A DNA stretch of 64,000 bases from Larimichthys crocea (Eukaryota > Chordata > Actinopteri > Sciaenidae): NCBI RefSeq assembly GCF_000972845.2, contig NC_040032.1, positions 6,518,316 to 6,582,315 of the forward strand. Direction: 5' to 3'. Below, piece by piece: positions 1 to 9,904 of this stretch (positions within the stretch are counted from its first letter, which is position 1; each line of letters opens with the position of its first letter). The notes below the pieces were generated by a model. It saw only the letters and a program-made list of their open reading frames with translations. It was not told the origin of the DNA and made no database searches. Both the position numbers and the translations under genes were made by a program.

Positions 1-14
1 GAGATTATAGATAA

Positions 15-1063
15 CACTGGGGAACAATTCGAATTTTTTTTCTGTTGAGTTAGATTTTTATGCTGATTAAAACATGCTGATTCCAAAATTGCAGTCAGTT
101 TTTTTCTAGCACGTCAAGTTCTTTCTCCTCAGTTTACCCTCCAGATCAGCAAAACTCCACTGATTAGCTGTAGTAAGACTTGCCAGCTGATTACGATTGG
201 ACTCATCTACAGATACGTGGCAACTTGTTTGTGCAGTCACAATTGAGACAGGGTGGTGAGAGGTGTGTGCAGCTCCCAATAGGTCAGTATTATCAATATC
301 TACAAACAGAAAGCTGGCATAGTAGAATGAAGAGGATTTGTGCTGGCTTTTCTCTTAACCTTGTAACCATGGGCATACCACTGTATGTTCTATTGTATTA
401 TATTGTAGTTTTCCATCTTAGTCTTTTATTTACCTAGGTATATATTTCCTTTGTTCCAGATCATGTCTGCTCCTGCTACTTCTCATCGTAAATGCCTAAA
501 CAGCACTGACTCCTTTTTCTATATGTGTGGTAGTTTCACCATTCTAAGTCAGAGGAAAGCAAACATCAGTGCATTTGTCAAACAAGCATATTTTGCATAT
601 TTTAAAGTCAAACTCAGTGGACCAAAGGAACACGTGAAAAGTTGGCATTTGGTATCCCCGTGGTTTGGCGAGAGCAAACAGATCATTGGACTGTTACTTT
701 TGTTTAGTGAAAGCATCAGGATTTAACAAGAGAAATAAAAGTAAATTAGAATATCCTAATCTACCGTCAGCTATAAAACCAGTGCCTCATTCAGCTGAAA
801 TTCCAGTACCAGTTTTCGAATAACTACCTCCTCTAGAAGATCTGTGATGTTGAAGAACGCAGTGACAGCAATGATGCAGATTTTGAAATTCACGAGGATT
901 CAACAAACAAGCACATATCTGTTAAGTACAGTATTTTTTAAGAAAACAGGGATCCTATAGTTCAAAAACTTGACACGATAGAGATCGGTTCTGGATTCCG
1001 CACCCAGAAATTAGTTAAAAACAGCTGTCAGACCTAACTCAACAAAAATTGTGTTCCCCAGTG
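15..1063 (+). mobile_element. TIR-bounded DNA transposon derivative (about 1.05 kb)
   Basis: The left end CACTGGGGAACA (15-26) is repeated exactly in inverse at the right end (1052-1063). Similarity continues inward, since both ends carry TGTTGAGTTAG next to a T-run. The triplet TAA lies directly outside each end (12-14 and 1064-1066), which fits a 3-bp target duplication. The interior holds a decayed protein-coding remnant. Superfamily is not certain: a 3-bp TWA duplication is usual for PIF/Harbinger, but the tip sequence is not one I can assign. Confidence 0.65.
460..905 (+). pseudogene. Remnant of a repetitive CxxC-type transposon-associated gene
   Basis: Open frame 451-726 carries RKCLNSTDSFFYMCGSF followed by SQRK, an arrangement I associate with an uncharacterised multicopy protein of fish and insects that starts with a short Cys-x-x-Cys module. 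After a stop and a frame change, 743-814 reads YPNLPSAIKPVPHSAEIPVP, the proline-rich stretch that follows in that family, and then an acidic segment DVEERSDSNDADFE. Between the two blocks the cysteine-rich part is degraded. It lies wholly inside the TIR element at 15-1063 and is probably its former cargo or transposase. Family membership is from recall, and the function of the family is not known to me. Confidence 0.5.
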
Positions 1064-1321
1064 TAATTTTTCTTACAGGCCCCAAGTAAGCTTTTTACAC
1101 CAAATACCACTGCCTCCCTGTTCACTAACTCATGTCTTTTCTGTAATCACTACAGTATCATACCAATCAGAAGGCATTACACAAAGAGCTCACTTCATAC
1201 TTTTTACTTTATGAGCAAGCTCCCAGTGCTCCATCTTTCATGTGCACTCACCAGTGGAGTGTGCCACTCAGCAATCCAGCACGAGGGGGAAGGATCTACA
1301 GAGATTAGTCTTTCTTTTGTT

Positions 1322-1328
1322 CTTTCTT

Positions 1329-1387
<59 letters not shown>
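1322..1387. repeat. Compound (TC)n(AC)n microsatellite
   Basis: About 16 TC units run directly into about 17 AC units. All open frames across this stretch are translations of the repeat and are not genes. Confidence 0.97.
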
Positions 1388-1391
<4 letters not shown>

Positions 1392-1399
1392 CAAGTTAA

Positions 1400-1890
1400 T
1401 GACCTCGGAGGACTGATTTGAAAGCATGATGTGTATCTGCATATCTTTTTGACTGCAGTATTTGTGCAGTTTTGACTTACAGTATTGATGGTATCCATGC
1501 TGCATCTGCTGCATGTGCATGTTTTGAAGAGTTTGAGAGGTTACAGACTGTTATAAGTTGACTTTGTGAAGTACAACTCACTTGCCAGTGGCAAGTAATT
1601 TTGACTTGCCACTGAACTTAACCTTCGTGAAGATATTAATATAGTAAGTAAATGTTATTTAATTGTTTGATAGTCAACACATTGCTGTCATGAAAATATT
1701 AATTATGTCAATCTTATTATTTTCATAAATGTTACTAAATAAATGTAATCATTTCCTCTATGTTTTATCATAATTGTTTATGTTTTGTCATAAGCATCAA
1801 TAAATCACTAACATTTACATCCAAGTTGAGTTGTACAATTCGATAAATTCAATAAAATCCATTCAATAAAGAATGGATTCCTCTCACCCA
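1400..1890. other. AT-rich sequence, no gene seen
   Basis: Very AT-rich from 1630 to 1870. The only local structure is a short palindrome ACTTGCCAGTGGCAAGT (1580-1596), with its left arm repeated directly at 1604-1611. No coding signal is visible. Confidence 0.6.
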
Positions 1891-1904
1891 CTGATGTGGA
1901 ATGG

Positions 1905-2660
1905 TCATTTGCTAGTCAAATTTAAGACTTTAAGATTTTTTAAAGAACATAATGAATACAATTTAAGACCCATTCCACATCCATACTGGCAAAAAAGTAC
2001 AAAAGACATGAAGGAAAACTGGAGGCCTGGAATTACTTGCAAAGTATATGAATTTATTAACGGCCCTTTCACATTGAAATACAAAATGCTTAACCTAACA
2101 GTATCAGAGCTCTTGTCCCTTGGCTGCAATCTTCTCCACAATGTTCTTGAGCTCTGATAATTTTCCTTGTAGCTCCTCCTCAGAGCATTTGATATGATAA
2201 GCATTTTGTTATGAGCTGGGCCATCTGACTGCCAGCCTTGCCCTCAGCCTCTTCTGCGTCTCTGGCCAGACTTTCAGAAACCTCTTGGACAATTCTCCTT
2301 TTCTTTTTTTAGTTCTTTCAGGTGATCCTCTAAAGCCTTTCTCTTCTTTCTCTGTGCATCATGGTTTCTTTAACCATGCATTAAATTGATCGTTCTGGAG
2401 CCATAAATCGTTGAACTTGCACTTACCCATCTTATACAAGTAATTCGGCTTTGCTGTGGGCTTTCTCCAAGTTTCCGCTGCTGTGCTCCGCTGTAACACA
2501 CAGAGTACAGCACTCTAGCTGGTTGTGCTCAATAAATTCTGACCGGGCTGCACAGTTTTGTAGTCTCCATTTTGTAGTTATGTTAAAACCTTTTAAGGCC
2601 TTAAATTATTGGATATAGACGTTTTAAGACTTTTTAAGACCCAGCAGACACCTTGTTTTA
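1905..2660 (-). mobile_element. hAT-type deletion derivative
   Basis: Both ends carry the TTTAAGAC/CTTTTTAAGACC type repeats typical of a fish hAT group: left 1918-1975, right 2585-2642, the latter reading inward as GGGTCTTAAAAAGTCTTAAAA. The interior encodes, on the minus strand, the start of a transposase-like protein, and the rest of the gene is absent. Exact tips and the 8-bp target duplication could not be fixed, so the ends are approximate. Confidence 0.6.
2110..2430 (-). pseudogene. hAT transposase N-terminal remnant
   Basis: On the minus strand the frame opens at 2430 with MGKCKFNDLWL, the characteristic start of fish hAT transposases with a BED-like zinc finger. The zinc-finger cysteines that should follow are deleted. 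A second block is recognisable after a frameshift: KRKALEDHLKELKK, then SLARDAEEAEGKAGSQMAQLI, a charged helical stretch that normally follows the finger. The catalytic domain and the C-terminal dimerisation domain are missing, so it cannot act as a transposase. Stops and shifts occur between the blocks. Confidence 0.6.
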
Positions 2661-3800
2661 GGTGGCAAACAATCAACACGAACTTAAATGTTATATGAAA
2701 TAAAAATATAAATATATCATTGTTTATTGAACCTAAAGTATACACCGAAGTTTTGGATACAAGAAATATAAAATATCACATGACAAAAAGAAGGAGATGA
2801 GGTTTTAACATGACAAAGCTCTGTAGCACTGACAAAACCAAAATATAAATATTTTTGGAATTAGCAACATTAACAACCAATGTCCATAACTGCTTTTTTT
2901 TTGGTTTTTTGCAATCTTACCTCCCTCTTAAAGACAAATCCACTGCATCCAACACAGTCTTTAGAGAGTCAAAACTGAAGAAAGCCGCAAGTCTGTGTAT
3001 CTGGACTGTGGTGGGTCCATAATAAAAACGAGCTGCTGTATTATGTGAGGATGGCCCAACAGAGCTGACAGTGTCTGTGCAAGTTGTTGTTACAGTCATT
3101 TGTGAGATGGAGAAGAAGTGTGCTGACCAGCAACTGAGACTGTACAGCATTTCAGCTTCAAAGCTTGGACATTTGAGGACAACTTAATCCCATCCAGTTC
3201 CAGAAAAAGTATATATATATATATATATATATTTCTTTGAAATCTTGATAATTTGACATTTTTAGGGTATGGTCAGGTGTGCTTAGAGTTACATGTCATA
3301 TAGTATGACTGTAAAAATATTCATTTAAAAAAATTGTGTTTGAAATCTTCACATTAAGGTCATGTGCTTACATAGGTGTCCATCATAATGCCTGTTAAAT
3401 TTGAATTTAAACTGAAATGTCAATGTGTGTAACCGGTTACACCATGTGACTTTCATTGGTTAGAGCCTGATTGTGTCAAATATCAGAAGTTTTTGATGAT
3501 GATTAGGTTATGTATGTATGTGAACTAACTTACTATGTGGAACTATTTTTGAGTGTTAAGCGTTTTCGAAAAAAAGTGGCAATTTATCCACAACTTTATT
3601 ATCACAGCTCTGGAAGGTTAGAATAAAATCATTATTTTGCATGGCTTTAATATTTTTGAAATGTTTAGCTTTAATACATATTAAATGCATAATTAATACA
3701 TATGTATATTCCATTCACTTTCAACTTTCAGCTATATATAATGTATGTAATTTCATAATGTAACAGCAGTGGGTGAACAGTGACCTTCTATTGTTTCATA
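2661..3800. other. Unassigned AT-rich stretch
   Basis: Contains a (TA)n tract at 3210-3232 and a perfect 16-bp palindrome GTGTAACCGGTTACAC at 3427-3442. A 77-codon minus-strand frame (2917-3150) shows no recognisable domain. It sits between two transposon remnants, so part of this may be old transposon sequence. Confidence 0.5.
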
Positions 3801-3837
3801 ATTATTGCAATATAACAGAGCCTCTTCTCCCCTAATA

Positions 3838-3945
3838 GATGCCGTTATCAAGCAAAGAAAAAGTGGCCCGTCACAGAGCACGAGTCATCGCAGATTCTGC
3901 AGCAAGGGCCATTTACCTTGCCAAAAGGCACAAAAGGTGGTGGTA

Positions 3946-3982
<37 letters not shown>

Positions 3983-4495
3983 TTCCAGTGAAATACTGTT
4001 AAAGAATGTCAGGTTAAAGTCAGAGTAATGTAGTGATTTAGACTAATTGCGTTTATTTTTCTATTTGACCATTTAGTTATCAAAGGAGATAAAGAGAGGG
4101 AAAGACTAAAAGTACTCCAACAGCTGAGCTTTCCAAATCAAAGCAGGAGAAGTTGAGGCAAAAAGTGGAGAAAGTATCAGCGAGACCACAGAGAACAGAA
4201 AAGGGTGGAGGTTCTCAACTTAACCTCTCCATCTATGGACACATCAGATGAGCAAAATCTGCCTTCAGCATCTACCAACTGTCAGCAGGATCTCAAAGGC
4301 AAGTTCATTCTGGTCCGATATGAAAGTAAGCCTTTCGTCGGACAGGTCATCCAGGTTCTGGATGAAGAAGTGGAAGTGAGCTGCATGCAACAGCTGGGTG
4401 AGACGAATGTCTTCACCTGGCCTCATCCACCTGACATCCTATTCTGTTATGAGTCTGATGTGCTGCACAAAATCTGTGAGCCAGAACCTTCGAAC
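3838..4495 (+). pseudogene. Broken transposon-type gene (MPLSSKEK family)
   Basis: An N-terminal block begins at 3838 with MPLSSKEKVARHRARVIA and continues with a basic stretch (LAKRHKRWW). It is interrupted by a CA microsatellite, then resumes at about 4078 with basic, coiled-coil-like sequence (AELSKSKQEKLRQK, then KWRKYQRDHREQK). A C-terminal module at 4296-4495 (KFILVRYESKPFVGQV, CMQQLG, WPHPPDILFCYESD) ends in a TGA. I recall this N-terminal plus C-terminal combination from large multicopy fish proteins of unknown role. Here the long central part is absent, and there is a stop (near 4090) and a frameshift in the QK/KW region. Non-functional copy; the family name is unknown to me. Confidence 0.5.
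3947..3980. repeat. (AC)n microsatellite
   Basis: Seventeen uninterrupted AC units separating the two N-terminal blocks of the broken gene around it, possibly within its former intron. Confidence 0.97.
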
Positions 4496-4499
4496 TGAC

Positions 4500-5140
4500 G
4501 TCATTCAAAACTCATGACAGACGACTGGAAACAACTCCAAGCACACACAGCCTGAAAATTCAGGTGTTCTGTCACACTGACACAGACCTGACAGGATTAG
4601 GACGTCACAAAACATTTCAAACCTTAAACACCAGATTCTCCCTCTCTCTATCCCCGCCCCACTACAACTTTTGGCATGTTTTGACACAAATTCATTGCAG
4701 TTAGTTGTTCTTGTTTTCACATTAGAAAACATGAGTTCACATGATTTTTGGATGTTTGTTCCTTAAATGAATGCATAGAAGAACAGAAGTTCACATGATT
4801 TGTGTTGCCATGTTTGTTTCCTAAACTAAATTAACAATAGAAAACACCTAATTCTTGTTGTTGATGTTTTTTCTTCATTGAAAATAATAAAAAAAAAAAC
4901 ACAAGTTCAATGGACCTTGTTGAGCGTCATGCTTGATTTTTAGTGCCAGTTTCTTCTGTAAAAGCAACATTATCAGATGAAAAATACAGGTTACACCAAT
5001 ATGAATAAAATATAAAAATATATATATATATATATATTTAAGAAATTTTAGTTCACACTGAGTTTTAATTTTACAATGTAAAAATTATGACTATTGATTT
5101 CATTTGTTATTATACCAAAAAGTCAGTTTTCAGTGTTTTT
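4500..5140. repeat. AT-rich sequence with imperfect direct repeat
   Basis: AGTTCACATGATTT occurs at about 4733 and again at about 4789, each followed by similar sequence (GTTTGTTCCTTAAA against GTTTGTTTCCTAAA), giving an imperfect tandem duplication of roughly 56 bp. A (TA)n tract lies at 5019-5037. No coding signal. Confidence 0.6.
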
Positions 5141-5147
5141 ATGACAT

Positions 5148-5320
5148 GCAGGAAGCTGGAGCCGACCATGGTACACCCTGGATAGAGCCTGGACAGAGCT
5201 GACACATACCGGCAAACAAACGTTCACATTCACGACATGCAGACGTTGAGAGGACATGGAAACTCCACACAAAGGTCCCAAATGCATCAGTGCTATCCAC
5301 TGCACCACCATGGCGCCCGC
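5148..5320 (-). mobile_element. V-SINE (DANA/HE1-like), internally deleted
   Basis: Read on the minus strand it begins with the tRNA-like head (GGCGCCATGGTGGTGCAGTG) and passes through the conserved core piece TGTGTGGAGTTTCCATGTCC. It ends in the 3' region with CCAGGGTGTACCATGG and GGCTCCAGCTTCCTGCA. Part of the conserved central domain (the block around CAAAGACATGCA) is deleted. Such elements are transcribed by RNA polymerase III and moved by partner LINEs. Confidence 0.75.
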
Positions 5321-5705
5321 TAATAGTTATATATTTACTTAGTACAAAAAAAACATGTTTTGTAAACAGAATCATAGTCTGAGAGAGATGAGGAAACATT
5401 TTCTCTTGGTTCAAATAAAGAGGTCTTTGAGACATATGAAGAAAAAAATAAAGAAAAGATCGATCTTCATAAACCTTTATAAGATATGTTAAATTATCTC
5501 CGTACAATTAATTAAATGTATTGTTTGTTTTACTTTTCAGTTCTTTCGAAACATTTAAGGCGCATAGATAAGTGTTAACAAATTAAGATTGCCATTTGCA
5601 GCTGCATTTATAAATACAGCTATATTAAAAGATGTATTAAAAATTGACCATGAACATTAACCATCATTGCAATCTAAACATTATTATCTGACTCATGGTC
5701 TAAAG

Positions 5706-5746
<41 letters not shown>

Positions 5747-5935
5747 ACACAATTACTCATATCATATCACTCAATATAGGCCACCAACTGTTGATGTACA
5801 TAATTATAAACACATATTCTCATATAACATATATGTTATTCCATATGCATGTCTTTAGATGTGTGTGTATACTGTATATAATTATACTAAAATGTATTTC
5901 TGTGAGTTTCTACTATACATTTTCAGCAATATACA
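5321..5935. other. Unassigned AT-rich stretch with (CA)n
   Basis: Holds a (CA)n tract at 5707-5745 and TA-rich sequence near 5810-5900. No gene or recognised repeat was seen outside the microsatellite. Confidence 0.6.
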
Positions 5936-5939
5936 GTCT

Positions 5940-6235
5940 CTGCTCGCCTTTCTCACCACAGAGTCAGTCTGCAGTGTCCAGGTCAGGCATCTGTGACGTG
6001 GACACCAAGGTCCTTTAGCTGTCCTCTGTCTCCACTGAAGACCCGTTGATAGTTTTTCCTCTGTTTGTCCCAAAGTCTGCTATCATCTCCTTAGTCCTGC
6101 TGATGTTCAGGGGGAGGCTGGAGCTGTCCAGGTTCTCAGCCCTGGGATGCTCCGATGTAAAGGACGAGGGTGGTGGAGGTTTGTCCATCCACCCTAACCA
6201 CCTGGGGGTTCCCCGTCAGGAAGTCCACATGCACA
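5940..6235 (-). pseudogene. L2-type LINE reverse transcriptase fragment
   Basis: Minus-strand reading gives VDFLTGNPQVVRVDG (about 6185-6228), the thumb-proximal segment that follows the catalytic region in L2/Maui-type LINEs. After an internal deletion it gives LNISRTKEMIADF (about 6068-6107), which lies further downstream in the same protein. The catalytic FADD motif between them is lost. No 3' tail is recognisable. This is an old, dead, 5'- and internally truncated insertion. Confidence 0.65.
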
Positions 6236-6399
6236 GTCCGTATCTTCATCTCCATTTTAATAAGAATAACAGTTACAGACCAGCTCTGAACTCAGGCTTG
6301 TGGAGTGTTCAGGTTATATACAGTATGTGTGTGTATCACATGAATATGTCTATTTTGTGCTTCTACTTTGAGAACGAGAAAGTGCAGTACTGATTTTGG

Positions 6400-7470
6400 T
6401 TTGCAGTCTTCAGCAGCAGTGGAACTGATAGTGAAGTGTCAACCTCGGACTAAATGATTGGTCTCGTAAAAATAATTAGCTGTGTCTGTGTGACTTTACC
6501 AGACGTAAGCTATAAGACACTGATATAAGCTGCAGATATAGTAAAGTTTACAGTTTGAGCCTTGTTAAAATCCGGCAGCCTCCAGTACAGCACTCATAAA
6601 ACCTGGGAAACAGTGGGATCCAAAGCACCATCAAACTGACTCACTGCAGTGTTTTGTTTATATCGTGGCTTATATTCACAACATTCCATTTACTTGTTCA
6701 TAAGAATGTTACAATGATCTACAGTCTTAATTGTGGACTCAATTGCTGCGATGTTTTACATTAATGTGATGTGATGTTATATTCATTTAATAAACAAGAT
6801 TTGATCAAAAAGGAATTTATATTATCTATTTATCATATCCGATCTGTATTATGTGTCTATCTACTGTATATATCTATATAATGTATGTACTGTACTCTAA
6901 ATATGTTTCCTATGTTTCTATGTCATGTGGTGAAGTGTTTGTAGTATCATGATTGCCAAATCAGCAAGCACTTACACAGAAGGTATACGTTTAAAGAGTA
7001 GATTAGGTTTTCGAGTACCTAGTTGCATAAATTTGCATGTTCATGAAGAGAAATTGTGTGACATTTGGCAGCTCAAGTACCTCTTGTTTAGAGTAGCTGT
7101 GAATCTGGGTGGGTGTTGACTGAGATTTCATTGTTTCATTAGTCTCTGTTTTGATGTGATTGCAAGTTGCAGAGAGAGATATTTTATGTGTGATAAACTC
7201 TGAAAAGAAAATCACTAAAAATGATATGTTTTCCCCGTGGTGATGGGCAATAAAACTCTGTATTACCTGCCACAGCAGGGCATAGGGAGGATATAAAAAA
7301 GACCATTGCTCAAAGAAGATTGTTGCTGTAGCTTTTGTGACTCCCTGACCTACATCCAGCTTCATGATATGATCTCCTTGCTTCTGGCCTACAGAGGTGA
7401 CAAGCTTCTGCTCAGTTCATTCAGTTCATTTAGATTGAAATTAATTAACTAAGTTGTAAACTAAACATTT
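6400..7470. other. Unassigned sequence, no gene supported
   Basis: Low-complexity AT-rich patches occur around 6780-6910. A 120-codon minus-strand frame (7003-7365) begins with Met but has no recognisable domain, signal peptide or splice context, and its base use matches its flanks. No repeat family was recognised. Confidence 0.5.
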
Positions 7471-7950
7471 CCATCTATCCATTATGTGTAACCAGCTATC
7501 CTCATCAGGGTCACAGAGGGCTGGAGACTATACCAGCTGACTGTTTAGGCTTTCCCGTGGGTGTCCCCCAGTCTAACTGCCAGTTTGGGATTGGCGACCA
7601 CAGCGTGACGTCGGTTTATGTTTTTTTCAAAGCTGGATCCAGCTCAACTTCTCCGCCGCATGATTGTTTTCTGGCGGACACCCCTGCAGCGTGGACCTCC
7701 GCAGGCGAAAATGGATGAGTTTTTCGCTGCAGTTCCAGATCCTGTCTGAATGCAGCCTTAAGACAAGAGGCCCTGGACAAGTCGCCAGCCTATTGCAGGG
7801 AAAAGAGAGACAAACTATTCATAACTACGGCCAATTTAAAGTCACCAGAGAAACTGTTATGGTCATGTCTTGTGGGAGGAAGCCAGAGAACCCAGAGATA
7901 ACCCATGCAGACACGGGAAGAGCGTGCAAACTCCACACAGGACCCAGCCA
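7471..7950 (-). mobile_element. V-SINE interrupted by an unrelated 227-bp segment
   Basis: On the minus strand, 7950-7771 gives the V-SINE core (TGTGTGGAGTTTGCACGCTC, then the CGTGTCTGCATGGG block, then CTGGCGACTTGTCCAGGG). The 3' part resumes at 7543-7471 with GTCAGCTGG, CTCCAGCCCTCTGTGACCCT and an ATGG-type tail. The segment 7544-7770 does not belong to the SINE and looks like a nested insertion. The 5' tRNA-like head is missing. Confidence 0.75.
7544..7770. mobile_element. Short element nested in V-SINE
   Basis: GC-richer than its surroundings, with GCGTGACGTCGG, TGGATCCAGCTCAACTTC and GCGGACACCCCTGC. Its right end reads GAATGCAGCCTTA, resembling (inverted) the AAGGCTGCGTTCAGAC tips of small fish inverted-repeat elements. 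The left end (TTTAGGCTT) is only weakly complementary. It lies exactly where the V-SINE is interrupted. No coding content. Confidence 0.45.
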
Positions 7951-9850
7951 ATGTTTAACAAAACAACTACAACCCTACATGTCTCTCTTTCAACCCATCA
8001 AGTTTTTACTGGCAAGAGAATGCATGGATCTCTCTCTAATGGAGAGAGAAAATAACAAACCCGGAAGATATGACTTACAGTAAATCTTCATCACTGGGTT
8101 TTATTTCAGATGTAATTTTGGTGGAAAATGTGATTTGAGGAAACCTGACATGGTACACAGGCTTATAATGACAGAGAAAATATGTAAGTTCTTTTTATCT
8201 GCAAAGAAATACTCATATGGAAGGCCTTTGATTGAAGTAAATGAATGATAATGTGGCTTGTAATTGGGGTTAGACAAAGGATTTGACATAAATGGTCTTG
8301 TCACAGCCCTAATATCTTCATGTCATGGCTGATTATTAATAGGTGGTGGTAATTTAGGCCAGGCCACATATCACAAGATTCTGTTTCACTGCTTTGATAC
8401 AGACTGTATGATAATATCCCTCTGCACTCCTGTGCCAATAAATGAGATTTTGGCTGTACGTAAGTGTGTGAGCATATTGTATATGTTTGTATTTTTGAAT
8501 CATCCTGAACATATCAACAGCATTTTGAAAAGTATTACTATATTATTTGCAGCACATTTGTATATTTGGTTGTGTTGTTTTTGTGCATTCAGAGATACCA
8601 TATATGGATCATGAAATATGTCTCCTACTGTCTTTTCCTATAAAAATGTGGAAAATATGAAGGACAGATGAATATGGACAGATGTGTTGATGGGATATAA
8701 AAGCATTGATAATGAAGTCTGATGTTACTCTACAGGTTTGTTGTACAGACAGCAGTCTTGTACAGACAGACACTGGTTTCAATGAAACCTGCTGTGTGTT
8801 CTTGCTGCACTGTGTTCTTATAAACTCTGATGAACTGTTGGTGGCTTGTTCCTCTTCGCCTCCTGCAGTTCTCTGCATTAGTTCTGTTGGTGACTGTGAA
8901 GCTGCGTTCACACACAGAGCTGTTCAAGTTTGCTGTAAATCCTCCGCTTACGGCAACCTGATCACCTGCATCTCACCCACCAATGCGGTGTATCTACAGC
9001 AGCTCTTCACTCCAGTCTTGGCCAGATTGTTTCGTCACAGGTTATTATTCTCGTCTGATCCTTGTGTTGTGTTTTGCCTCAGCTCCAACACTGGTCCAGG
9101 ATTCATTCCTTCAACTTCAATCACTCATTTAATAATAAAGCTTCTTCATAAATTTGCATTAATTACTTTTACCATTGTGGTCTAAGTCCTGTTTTTTTTT
9201 TTTGGTCTAGCATGTACAAAACATGTTATTTATATTTTTATATATCCCTAAATGAATTGTATAAATCTAATTCTATTTCTGATCTAATCGGTTTTATTAT
9301 TGTTCTTCTGTAATGGAGCCTCCCAGTTTACATATTTGCAGCTGTATAACAATACTCGATGGCTCATGACATCCAGCCTGGACAGATAATATGTTTTGGT
9401 TGGAGGAATGGAGATCACATGAAGTGGAGATTCACTGAAACTGCAGGAACATGTGAACATACATGCGATTTCAAGTTTGCTAAGCGTCAGCATCTCTCAT
9501 CAGCCTGTGTGAAAAAAAAAAAAAAAAACAGTAACAGTAAGAGAGCGAGAGTGTGTGACTGTTTGTGTGTTTTAGCCATGCGTTGTCAGCACAAGTCTAC
9601 CCTACCTGCCATCAGGGAGCTGATGCTATGCTTTTCTTCAACATAACGTGGTCCCTCATGAATGTGAAATTTATGTATTTCAAACTTTTAAAGAAAGTTC
9701 TCCACAGTCAAACAAGTCACACACTGTACCGCCAGTCAAAGTTGCATAAACTGTTTGGAAATTAAAGGGTGTAAAATATTTATGCCTTTAGGCTCATTTA
9801 AACCTGCTCCTTTGATTGTGCTGCCGTGTTTTTTTCCCATCCTTCCTTTC
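7951..9850. other. Unassigned stretch with a 159-codon open frame
   Basis: The plus-strand open frame 8706-9185 is the longest in the window, but it shows no domain and is followed by AATAAAG near 9131. The 8860-9150 part has a more even base composition than its flanks and could be the 3' part of an old retroelement. I cannot name it. No protein product is supported. Confidence 0.4.
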
Positions 9851-9854
9851 ATTT

Positions 9855-9861
9855 CACACAA

Positions 9862-9902
<41 letters not shown>

Positions 9903-9904
9903 CA
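9855..9904. repeat. (CA)n microsatellite
   Basis: Nearly uninterrupted CA units with two AAA breaks. Confidence 0.96.

Noticed and set aside
1204..1498. Frames encoding CVCV/RERE repeats on both strands
   Set aside because: Direct translations of the TC/AC microsatellite.
7003..7365. 120-codon minus-strand open frame
   Set aside because: No domain, splice context or codon-like composition; flanks have the same base make-up.
8706..9185. 159-codon plus-strand open frame, followed by AATAAAG
   Set aside because: Longest frame here, but the translation has no recognisable family and no upstream promoter or splice evidence; possibly an old retroelement 3' region.
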